Source: a bacterium
GTDB taxonomy: Bacteria; SAR324; XYD2-FULL-50-16
NCBI GenBank assembly: GCA_024275165.1
Contig: JAJRZQ010000036.1
Coordinates: 1-64,000 of the forward strand
DNA length: 64,000 bases
Direction of reading: 5' to 3'
Shown: in pieces, positions 51,698 through 58,900 of the stretch
Position numbering within the stretch: the first letter of the stretch is position 1
Layout of the letters: the number at the start of each line of letters is the position of its first letter
The notes under the pieces: generated by a model
Seen by the model: only the letters and a program-made list of their open reading frames with translations
Database searches by the model: none
Told to the model about the DNA's origin: nothing
Program-made: the position numbers and the translations under genes

Positions 51698-51999
51698 GCA
51701 AACCATCCAATCGCTCCCTTAAAAAAGGGTTCCACTGCCCCCTCCAAAAAAAAAGTAGAACCCACCCCCTCGACTCCCCCCAAAGCCCGCATTCTGCGAT
51801 ATAGTATAATTTATTGTTTTTTAAATATAATTTAGCTCTTTAGAAGCGCCTTCACTAAGGTCGCAATTCCTTCTTGCTCGTCCTTTAGTCCTTTTGATTG
51901 AAGAAGAAGGTTGCTTTTATATTTTATTTTATATAATTTGTAGAAAATTATCCTCTAAGGAGCCGCAGAGCCGCCGTTTCTCTAATCCTAAAAAATCTT
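51698..51999. other. A/T-rich intergenic region
   Basis: A 300-base region with no supported gene: tracts of A and T (TATAGTATAATTTATTG near 51800, TATATTTTATTTTATATAATTT near 51920) are likely promoter DNA for the NYN gene. AAGGAG at 51957 is about 40 bases from the ATG at 52000, so is not its ribosome binding site. Confidence 0.45.
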
Positions 52000-52446
52000 A
52001 TGGATATTGTTCGCCTACAAAAAAATGTCGCCTTCTTAATTGATGGCGCCTTTTTCATCCAACGCTTCAAGCTGATCTTTGGTCCTGACAAGTCCCCTAA
52101 AGAAATCGCCGATAAATTAGAAGAAATGGTGCGCTTTCACCTTTCTGGGGATAATCTATACCGGATTTTTTATTACGATTGCTACCCCTACGACAAAAAG
52201 GAAACCCACCCGCTCACCAACAAAATTTTGGACTTTGCAAGCACGAAAAAAACTCAGGAACACTTAGCCCTGTTCGAGGAACTAAAAAGCCGCAGAAAAG
52301 TGGCATTACGCCTAAGCGAGGCCCCATCGACAGGAAATTGGCTCATCAACCCTCAACAAACCCAAGCCTTGCTTCAAGGTACAATCACCGCAAAAAGCCT
52401 AAAGCCCGATGAAGTCCATTTTAGTCTTGCCCAAAAGGGGGTATAA
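52000..52446 (+). CDS. NYN-domain nuclease, N-terminal part (cut by in-frame TAA)
   Basis: 148 residues. V-A-F-L-I-D-G-A-F-F (first metal-binding Asp) opens a NYN/PIN-like domain, with F-Y-Y-D-C-Y-P. It ends L-A-Q-K-G-V-stop. In relatives this reads K-G-V-D-x-K-I-G-x-D; here the TAA stands where the conserved aspartate belongs, and the frame runs on unbroken. The family (LabA/DUF88-type) includes RNA-cleaving enzymes. As it stands, the catalytic site is incomplete. Confidence 0.8.
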   Translation: MDIVRLQKNVAFLIDGAFFIQRFKLIFGPDKSPKEIADKLEEMVRFHLSGDNLYRIFYYDCYPYDKKETHPLTNKILDFASTKKTQEHLALFEELKSRRKVALRLSEAPSTGNWLINPQQTQALLQGTITAKSLKPDEVHFSLAQKGV

Positions 52447-52722
52447 ATGAAGATCGGGGTAGATATCGCCACCCTCAGCCTAAAAAAACAGGTCGATAAA
52501 GTGATTTTACTTGCCGGGGATTCCGACTTTGTCCCCGCTGCTAAACTGGCTCGCTACGAGGGGGTGGATTTTGTTTTAGACCCCATGTGGAGCCCGATTC
52601 AAGATAGCCTATGCGAGCATATTGATGGGCTGAAATCCGTTTGCCCTCGGCCAGATCGCCATAACGAACAAGGCGCAAAACAAGAATTTGCCCCCCATGA
52701 CAGGCCCCCCGAAGACCCATAA
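52447..52722 (+). CDS. NYN-domain nuclease, C-terminal part
   Basis: 91 residues, beginning with ATG directly after the TAA and in the same frame: M-K-I-G-V-D-I-A then L-A-G-D-S-D-F-V-P-A, the second half of the NYN active site. It could be made separately by re-initiation (TAA-ATG), giving a two-piece protein, though without the aspartate lost to the stop. More probably the end of a broken gene. Confidence 0.78.
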   Translation: MKIGVDIATLSLKKQVDKVILLAGDSDFVPAAKLARYEGVDFVLDPMWSPIQDSLCEHIDGLKSVCPRPDRHNEQGAKQEFAPHDRPPEDP

Positions 52723-52826
52723 CCCAAAAACAACAAGATTTAGCCCCCGACTTAAAGCCTTCCTCTCCACTTTATCACAACAAAAAAAAAGTAGGGTGGG
52801 CTTTGTTGACCTCTCCAAGCGGTAAA

Positions 52827-53426
52827 TCAACCCCTCTCCCCTTTTAAGCCAATAAAAAGAATGACAATCAATTCATTCGCATCCGATAAAAGCTTATCTA
52901 ATGGAGGGGCCCCCTGGATCAGGCTATGGGGCAATAAAAACATCTGTAGGGCCTGAAAAGACAACTCCGCCTGCCTTGTCACCGAACCGGAACGGATCAA
53001 CCCGGCGGCTTGGGCTTGGGCGAGAATCTCGATCAGGCAATCCTTTTTTAATTGAATATGCCGTAAGGGGAGCTCCCTCCTCTTTGCGGAAATAAATTCA
53101 ATGAGTTCATAAAGATGGAGTTGATTGGTAAAAATCGAATAATTGTAAGAAAGGATATTGCGCACAAAGGCAGACATCTTTTCCACTGGTGAGGCATTGC
53201 TGGCCAAAACCTGTAAGATAATTCTCTGGATGTGGCCCATGTATTTTTCAACCACCGCCTCCCCAATTTCTTCTTTATTTTCAAAAAAACGGTAGAGGTT
53301 TGCGGGCGACATATCACAGTCATCCGCAATTTCCGTTACATTGGTTTTTTTAAAACCGTAACGAATAAATCTCGTTTGCGCAGAGGCCAGAATTTTTTCT
53401 TTGATTTTGTGTCGATCCGGAGACAT
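52827..53426 (-). CDS. TetR-family transcriptional regulator
   Basis: 199 residues from ATG 53426. The N-terminal helix-turn-helix (A-x-x-R-F-I-R-Y-G-F-K-K-T-N-V-T-E-I-A, then M-S-P-A-N-L-Y-R-F-F-E-N-K) is standard TetR. The ligand domain is untyped. No efflux pump or enzyme gene lies beside it, so the target is unknown; two palindromes upstream could be its operators. Confidence 0.92.
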   Translation of the reverse strand: MSPDRHKIKEKILASAQTRFIRYGFKKTNVTEIADDCDMSPANLYRFFENKEEIGEAVVEKYMGHIQRIILQVLASNASPVEKMSAFVRNILSYNYSIFTNQLHLYELIEFISAKRRELPLRHIQLKKDCLIEILAQAQAAGLIRSGSVTRQAELSFQALQMFLLPHSLIQGAPPLDKLLSDANELIVILFIGLKGERG

Positions 53427-53495
53427 GGTAGCCTGTCCTTGATGCAATTGCAGATTACTGCTGCTCAATGAGGATTTAGCGAACAATTCTAACGG

Positions 53496-53518
53496 TTGGT
53501 ACGAAGGTTCTATACCAA
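53496..53518. promoter_or_regulatory. Candidate TetR operator dyad
   Basis: TTGGTA-N11-TACCAA lies 70 bases upstream of the TetR start codon, a usual place for autoregulation. Assigned from symmetry and position only. Confidence 0.4.
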
Positions 53519-53562
53519 GACACTATGGCGCCCTCTAAGTAGATAGAGAGAATTCCCTTCCT

Positions 53563-53578
53563 TTGATCCCTGGATCAA
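53563..53578. promoter_or_regulatory. Perfect palindrome TTGATCC-CT-GGATCAA
   Basis: A perfect seven-base inverted repeat with a two-base spacer, 137 bases upstream of the TetR ATG. Could be a second operator or a site for another regulator. Confidence 0.35.
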
Positions 53579-53747
53579 TAGCCTAGTGGATTTGCGATAA
53601 AATATTTACATAATTTTTATGAATGGTCGAGAAAAAAAATTATTTTTTTTCCAACTTCTAGACCGATGGGCTCCTTCCTTATTCCACGCCAACCGCAACA
53701 CCCCCTCTTTGTAAAAAATCGAGTCCCTCAAAAGCAGGGGGGCATGC

Positions 53748-53776
53748 AAAAAAAAAGCGGCCCTTGCAGGCCGCTT
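53748..53776 (-). terminator. Intrinsic terminator of the FecR-like gene
   Basis: On the minus strand AAGCGGCC-TGCAAG-GGCCGCTT is followed by a T-run (nine A on the plus strand, 53748-53756). It lies 26 bases past the stop of the 53802-54755 gene. A textbook terminator. Confidence 0.9.
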
Positions 53777-53801
53777 CTTTTATTCTTCGCCAGAGAAGGA
53801 T

Positions 53802-54755
53802 TTATTCAAGGAGTTGAGCCTTGTACTCTTCTAATTCAGCACGATAGGTTTTATCGAGTTTCAGTTTTTTATAAACGCGAAACAGATAAGGAGCCATTTC
53901 GATTTCATCGGGGTTATCCTTTAAGTATTGGCGATACTTTTCCATCGCGGCTACATAGAGCTGCTGATCTTCAAAGTAGTTCCCCAACATAAAGGCGTTA
54001 TCGGGATATTCTTTCTGCAAAGCCGATACGGAATCGCTCAGCTTTTTTTGCTCACTCCCTTCAAGCCAGGTAATGGTGCGGGGCTCAATTTTGCCTTTGC
54101 GTTTATTGGGCTTCATGGAAACCGCTTTTTTGCCGTTTTTGTAAGCCTCAATGCTGTAGACAACCGTTCCCTTTACGGGCTGAATCTTAGCGCGAACAAT
54201 CGCGTTTTTAGTGGCAGGAACCTTATAAACCTTCTTGCCGACGGTCAACTTATAGCTGTATTGCTTGCCTAAGTTTTCCCAAACCACGAAGGGATAATCG
54301 GAGTAAACAACCAATTCACGCACTGCGTCGATTTGCGTTTTTTTCTTCGATTGGCTTCTACGCACCGTGGTAAAAGACTGAGATTTATCAAAACGCTTCA
54401 TTAAGCTTACGGCAAGCTGGTTACTGGTTGCTGCTTTTTTCAGCTTCCCCTTCACCGCATGAATGCCTTTAGCGGTCACTTTAATTTCAGAGTTTGGCCC
54501 CATCATAAAGTTTTCGCCCGTAAGTTTATTGGTAATGCGGCCTTCGCCATATTTACCGGTGCGGATCGTGTAGCCGACAAACAAAAACTTGTTGCGCCGT
54601 ACCTTTTTCCACTTGTGGTTTTTCTTGGAGTACTCCGTGGCCCCCTTGACTTGGCTGATCACGGCTACAGGGTCCTTAGACCCCGCATAGGCGACAGCAC
54701 CGAATAGGAAGAAAAAAATACTTCCTAAGGCTATCAATTTTTGAACTGCTTTCAT
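53802..54755 (-). CDS. FecR-like periplasmic protein with C-terminal helical repeats
   Basis: 317 residues from ATG 54755 (AAGGGG six bases upstream; a second ATG is two codons earlier). Signal peptide (L-I-A-L-G-S-I-F-F-F...A-Y-A), then a FecR-like domain (V-A-V-I-S-Q-V-K-G-A-T-E-Y...G-Y-T-I-R-T-G-K-Y-G-E-G-R-I, about 30-110) and a basic linker. The last 70 residues are TPR-like (A-M-E-K-Y-R-Q-Y-L-K-D-N-P). With no sigma factor or TonB receptor beside it, it is probably structural. Very high Lys content. Confidence 0.8.
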   Translation of the reverse strand: MKAVQKLIALGSIFFFLFGAVAYAGSKDPVAVISQVKGATEYSKKNHKWKKVRRNKFLFVGYTIRTGKYGEGRITNKLTGENFMMGPNSEIKVTAKGIHAVKGKLKKAATSNQLAVSLMKRFDKSQSFTTVRRSQSKKKTQIDAVRELVVYSDYPFVVWENLGKQYSYKLTVGKKVYKVPATKNAIVRAKIQPVKGTVVYSIEAYKNGKKAVSMKPNKRKGKIEPRTITWLEGSEQKKLSDSVSALQKEYPDNAFMLGNYFEDQQLYVAAMEKYRQYLKDNPDEIEMAPYLFRVYKKLKLDKTYRAELEEYKAQLLE

Positions 54756-54876
54756 GGTCATCCCCTTTTGCAGGTTCTAAACGAGCTTGTAGACCGGAAG
54801 GGTCTCTTTGCCTCTTATTTATAGTTAAATTATAAGGTATCTCTTTTTATCATGCAAGTAATCCTTCAATTTTTTT

Positions 54877-54892
54877 TAGGGTATTTACCCTA
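54877..54892. promoter_or_regulatory. Palindrome TAGGGTA-TT-TACCCTA, possible operator
   Basis: Perfect seven-base inverted repeat between the divergent FecR-like and DAHP synthase genes. A near copy (TAGGGTATATTCCCTA) stands at 1552-1567 upstream of a lipoprotein gene. Confidence 0.4.
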
Positions 54893-55014
54893 TTTTTAGG
54901 CAAAGTCAAGCAGAGAACGCTCTGATTCAAGCCACCCTTTCCCCTTGCCAAAGCCTACGCCCCACTTATAAGTTTAACCTTAAAGGAAAAACCGCTCACT
55001 GAACAAAAATAGAT

Positions 55015-56349
55015 ATGGAATGGCTTAAAAATTCATGGCGACAAAAAAAGGCAGAACAACAACCAGATTGGCCTGAGCCTGCTTTTTTGCAACGCGTTTG
55101 CGGCGAATTGGAAGCCCTACCCCCTTTAGTCTTTGCCGGAGAGATTCGCACTTTAAAGTCTTACCTTGCCCAGGCGCAAGAAGGAAACGCCTTTTTGCTC
55201 CAGGGAGGGGATTGCGCCGAAGAATTTAAAAACTGCACCGCCCCCACCATTCGCGAAACCCTAAAGGTGATTTTGCAAATGGCGGTAGTGTTAAGCTTTT
55301 CAGGGGAAAAACCCGTCATCAAAATCGGGCGCATCGCGGGCCAATACGCCAAGCCTCGTTCTAGTTCCATTGAAAAAAAAAGCGCAATTGAACTCCCCAG
55401 TTACCGAGGCGACATCGTCAATGGGGCCGACTTCACCCCAGAGGCCCGCTTACCCGACCCAAACCGCTTAAAAGAGGCCTACTGGCGCAGCGCCTCCACC
55501 TTAAATCTCTTGCGGGCCTTTACCAAAGGCGGCTTTGCCGACCTGCACCGAGTGCATGCCTGGAACCAGGATTTCATCCAAAAAAGCACCGAGGGGCACC
55601 GCTATGAGGAGCTGGCCAAAGCCATTGAAAAGGCCCTGGCTTTTTTAAAGGTCATCGGGATTCAAGACGATCATCCAGAAATCCACGAGGTGGATTTTTA
55701 CACCAGTCATGAAGCCTTACTCTTAAACTACGAAGAAGCCTTAACCCGCAAAGACACCATTACGGGAAATTGGTACGACTGTAGCGCGCATATGCTGTGG
55801 ATCGGGGATCGCACCCGCCAGCTCGACGGCGCTCATATCGAGTTCTTGCGCGGAGTCCGCAACCCCATTGGGATGAAAATCGGCCCCAAACACGACTTAG
55901 ATGAGATCAAGCGCATCATCGAGCGGCTCAATCCAAACAATGAAGGAGGCCGTATCACCCTGATCACTCGCTTTGGCGCCGATCAGGTGGACCGACACCT
56001 CCCCCCCTTGGCGCGCGAAATCACCCGATCCGGCTTCAAGGTACTCTGGAGTTGCGACCCCATGCACGGCAATACCTATCTTTCATCCAGCAATTACAAA
56101 AGCCGTAAATTCACCAGCATCATCAACGAAATCTTACGCTTTTTTGAGGTTCACCGGGCCGAGGGCACCGTACCCGGCGGGGTTCACCTTGAATTGACGG
56201 GGCTGGATGTAACCGAATGCACCGGCGGGGCCCAGCAAATTGAAGATCACCACCTAGAAAACAACTACGCCACCAACTGCGACCCTCGGCTCAACGCCCA
56301 GCAAGCTCTAGAATTGGCCTTTTTGATTTCCGATAAGCTTAAAGGATAA
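55015..56349 (+). CDS. Class II 3-deoxy-7-phosphoheptulonate (DAHP) synthase
   Basis: 444 residues, the length of the plant-like class II enzyme. L-L-Q-G-G-D-C-A-E (metal-binding Cys), K-I-G-R-I-A-G-Q-Y-A-K-P-R-S (PEP site), R-G-V-R-N-P-I-G-M-K and L-W-S-C-D-P-M-H-G-N-T are all intact. It makes DAHP from erythrose 4-phosphate and PEP, the first step of the shikimate pathway. A DAHP synthase next to panB (pantothenate) is not a pathway pair, just neighbours. panB starts three bases past its stop. Confidence 0.95.
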   Translation: MEWLKNSWRQKKAEQQPDWPEPAFLQRVCGELEALPPLVFAGEIRTLKSYLAQAQEGNAFLLQGGDCAEEFKNCTAPTIRETLKVILQMAVVLSFSGEKPVIKIGRIAGQYAKPRSSSIEKKSAIELPSYRGDIVNGADFTPEARLPDPNRLKEAYWRSASTLNLLRAFTKGGFADLHRVHAWNQDFIQKSTEGHRYEELAKAIEKALAFLKVIGIQDDHPEIHEVDFYTSHEALLLNYEEALTRKDTITGNWYDCSAHMLWIGDRTRQLDGAHIEFLRGVRNPIGMKIGPKHDLDEIKRIIERLNPNNEGGRITLITRFGADQVDRHLPPLAREITRSGFKVLWSCDPMHGNTYLSSSNYKSRKFTSIINEILRFFEVHRAEGTVPGGVHLELTGLDVTECTGGAQQIEDHHLENNYATNCDPRLNAQQALELAFLISDKLKG

Positions 56350-56352
56350 CTG

Positions 56353-57132
56353 GTGAAACCGATTACCCTGCCCCAACTCACCGCCATGAAAGGGGTGACC
56401 GCCCAAGTTTGGGCCACCGCCTATGACGCCTGGATGGCTAAAATTCTAGACGAGGTCGTTGAGGTGATCTTGGTGGGCGACTCCTTGGGAATGGTGGTGC
56501 AGGGAAAAGAAAACACCCTGCCTGTTACTCTCGATGAGATGATCTATCATACTCAAATGGTCCAACGAAATTGCCAGCGGGCCTTTTTAGTCACCGACCT
56601 CCCCTTTTTGAGCTATCAAACCAGCCCCCAAGAAGCGATTCGCTCAGCGGGCCGGGTCTTAAAAGAAGCGGGTGCCCAGGCAGTGAAACTCGAAGGGGGA
56701 AAAGAAATGGCAGAGACCATTCACGCCTTGACCCGGGTAGGGATTCCCGTGGTGGGGCATTTGGGGATGACTCCGCAATCGGTTCATGCCTTTGGCGGTT
56801 TTGGCAAGCAAGCCAAGGACAGCCAAGGAGCTAAACGGCTTTTGGAAGATGCCCAAGACATTTGCGCTGCCGGGGCCTTTGCTTTTGTTTTGGAAAATAT
56901 CCCCCACGACTTGGCCCAACAGGTTACCCGAGCCGTCCCCGCCTTGACCATCGGCATCGGGGCCGGAGGCGATACCGATGGCCAGGTCCAAGTCTTTCAC
57001 GATCTTTTTGGACTCTATGAGGACTTCACCCCCCGCCACGCCGTGAAGTTCGGTGAACTGGGAAAAGAAATGAAACAAATGGCGCAAAACTACGCGCTTG
57101 CCGTGCGGGAAAAAAAATTAATCAGCCCTTAG
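56353..57132 (+). CDS. panB: 3-methyl-2-oxobutanoate hydroxymethyltransferase
   Basis: 259 residues from GTG 56353. V-G-D-S-L-G-M-V (Mg-binding Asp), V-K-L-E-G-G and G-H-L-G-M-T-P-Q-S are the family marks, with the catalytic Glu in V-L-E-N-I-P. It adds a hydroxymethyl group from methylene-tetrahydrofolate to ketoisovalerate, the first committed step to pantothenate and CoA. Convergent with dcd, overlapping by 11 bases. Confidence 0.96.
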   Translation: MKPITLPQLTAMKGVTAQVWATAYDAWMAKILDEVVEVILVGDSLGMVVQGKENTLPVTLDEMIYHTQMVQRNCQRAFLVTDLPFLSYQTSPQEAIRSAGRVLKEAGAQAVKLEGGKEMAETIHALTRVGIPVVGHLGMTPQSVHAFGGFGKQAKDSQGAKRLLEDAQDICAAGAFAFVLENIPHDLAQQVTRAVPALTIGIGAGGDTDGQVQVFHDLFGLYEDFTPRHAVKFGELGKEMKQMAQNYALAVREKKLISP

Positions 57133-57667
57133 ATTGAACTTCCGAATCTAAAAAGACGCGGCTTCCCGTGGCTTTTTTCTGCCCTTGATACTTCCCCTGG
57201 TAGGGATTTAAGGCCGCTTGATCCATCTCTGCGAGGACTAATTGACAAATCCGCCGCCCCGCGTCCAATTTAAGAGGTAGGTTGTTGGCATTAAAAAGCT
57301 CCAGCGTAATCTCCCCTTCAAAACCGGGGTCTACCCAACCGGCATTTTGAATAAACAACCCCATTCGCCCAATGGAGCTGCGACCCTCCACAAAGGCGGT
57401 GAGGTTGTTGGGCAGTTTGATGTATTCCTTGGTGGTGGCTAAAATGAACTGCCTCGGCGGCAAGATGAGGCAAGCCATCTCCAACTTTTCGTATTGGGGA
57501 GGCGTGTCTAGGTTTAAATGGGTCAGGTTATGCTCGTCTACCTTGGCGTAGCTGGTTCCCAACCGAAGGTCGATGCTGGCGGGTTGGAGCTGCTGCTGCT
57601 CCAAGGGAGTCACCGCGAGGTCGCCGCAGGCGAGTAATTCTTTGATGCGCTTATCTGATAAAATCAT
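57122..57667 (-). CDS. dcd: dCTP deaminase
   Basis: 181 residues from ATG 57667 (M-I-L-S-D-K-R-I); the longer frame has no family sequence. G-R-S-S-I-G-R-M-G and G-W-V-D-P-G-F-E-G-E-I-T-L-E with the catalytic Glu are present. It deaminates dCTP to dUTP for thymidylate synthesis; members of this length may also be bifunctional, which the sequence alone does not settle. Confidence 0.95.
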   Translation of the reverse strand: MILSDKRIKELLACGDLAVTPLEQQQLQPASIDLRLGTSYAKVDEHNLTHLNLDTPPQYEKLEMACLILPPRQFILATTKEYIKLPNNLTAFVEGRSSIGRMGLFIQNAGWVDPGFEGEITLELFNANNLPLKLDAGRRICQLVLAEMDQAALNPYQGKYQGQKKATGSRVFLDSEVQSKG

Positions 57668-57754
57668 AGTTTTTCTCTGGGTAGGGGCTTTAAAGACTAT
57701 AAAACCCGACCCGTTTCGGCAAGAACGAATCCAACCCTCTAAACAGCAATTTTT

Positions 57755-58900
57755 ATGAGTTCTTTTGAGTTTCACTTAACCCATACCGACCCCAGCGGCG
57801 CCCGGCGCGGCGAGTTCACCACCCCCCACGGCAAGGTGCAAACCCCCATTTTTATGCCCGTGGGCACGGCCGCGGCCATGAAGGCCATCACTCCAGCGCA
57901 ATTGAGCGAAGCAGGCGGCCAAATCCTGCTTGCAAACGCCTATCATTTAGCCAACCGGCCCGGCCCGGACTTGATTGAAAAACTCGGTGGCCTGCATGGG
58001 TTTATGGGGTGGGAAGGGCCGATTTTGACCGATTCGGGGGGCTACCAGGTGTTTAGCCTAAAGACCCGTCAAGTGGATGAAGAGGGGGTCACCTTCAGCT
58101 ATCACAAGGGAGGGGCGCCCGCGCGCCTTACCCCGAGCAGCAGCATGAACATTCAAGAACGGCTCGGCGCCGATATCATCATGGCCTTTGACGAGTGTGT
58201 GGAATTTCCCACCACCCATGCCTATGCCAAAGAAGCCCTCAAGCGCACCACAAAATGGGCAAAAATCTGCAAATCCGTACACCAACGAAAGGATCAGGCC
58301 CTTTTTGGCATCTCCCAGGGGGCTCTTTTTGAAGACCTGCGCAAACAAAGCCTGGCCGAACTCCAAGAGATCGACTTTCCCGGTTATGCCATCGGCGGTT
58401 TGAGTGTCGGGGAGGGGCTCGACAACATGAACCGCGCCTTGGATTTCATCACCCCCTTGATGCCCATGGATAAACCCCGTTATCTCATGGGGATCGGCCT
58501 CCCTGAAGACATGTTGGAAGCCATTGAGCGGGGAGTGGATATGATGGATTGCGTGATCCCCACAAAATTTGCCCGCTCCGGGGTACTCTTTACCCATGCG
58601 GGGCGGATTCGGGTTACCAATGGGGAGTTTCGCAAAGATAAATTCCCCCCCGATACCCATTGCCGCTGCTATACCTGTTCCCACTTCAGCCGCGCCTACC
58701 TGCATCACCTCTTTGCCGCCAACGAGGTCTTGAGCGCGACCTTGACCAGCATCCACAACCTGCATTTTTACCTCGGCTTGATGCGACAAGCGAGAACCGC
58801 CATTGAAGAAGGGCGATACCTAAGCTTTAAAGCGGATTTTTATGCTTTATACTTTCGCAAAGAGAGGAAAAAATCCCCCAGCCGCAGCAAAGGGAAATGA
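57755..58900 (+). CDS. tgt: tRNA-guanine transglycosylase (queuine tRNA-ribosyltransferase)
   Basis: 381 residues. The catalytic pocket is L-T-D-S-G-G-Y-Q-V-F-S-L; the nucleophile Asp lies in M-M-D-C-V-I-P-T; zinc ligands are C-R-C-Y-T-C and the histidine of Y-L-H-H-L. It swaps guanine 34 of certain tRNAs for preQ1. Starts divergently from dcd with about 90 bases between; rnr follows with a four-base overlap (ATGA). Confidence 0.97.
   Translation: MSSFEFHLTHTDPSGARRGEFTTPHGKVQTPIFMPVGTAAAMKAITPAQLSEAGGQILLANAYHLANRPGPDLIEKLGGLHGFMGWEGPILTDSGGYQVFSLKTRQVDEEGVTFSYHKGGAPARLTPSSSMNIQERLGADIIMAFDECVEFPTTHAYAKEALKRTTKWAKICKSVHQRKDQALFGISQGALFEDLRKQSLAELQEIDFPGYAIGGLSVGEGLDNMNRALDFITPLMPMDKPRYLMGIGLPEDMLEAIERGVDMMDCVIPTKFARSGVLFTHAGRIRVTNGEFRKDKFPPDTHCRCYTCSHFSRAYLHHLFAANEVLSATLTSIHNLHFYLGLMRQARTAIEEGRYLSFKADFYALYFRKERKKSPSRSKGK

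Larger units (their letters stand above)
53427..53801. other. Intergenic region with palindromes
   Basis: About 375 bases between the TetR start and the FecR-like stop. No gene is visible. It holds two palindromic sites (listed separately) and the terminator of the FecR-like gene at 53748-53776. The rest is A/T-rich promoter-like DNA. Confidence 0.5.

Noticed and set aside
18852-52722. Altered genetic code or selenocysteine at TGA/TAA stops
   Set aside because: Both TGA and TAA are affected, many long genes end normally at these codons, and no selenocysteine family is involved; decay or error is simpler.
58058-58789. 243-codon minus-strand frame inside tgt
   Set aside because: Antisense to a plain tgt gene; composition explained by it.
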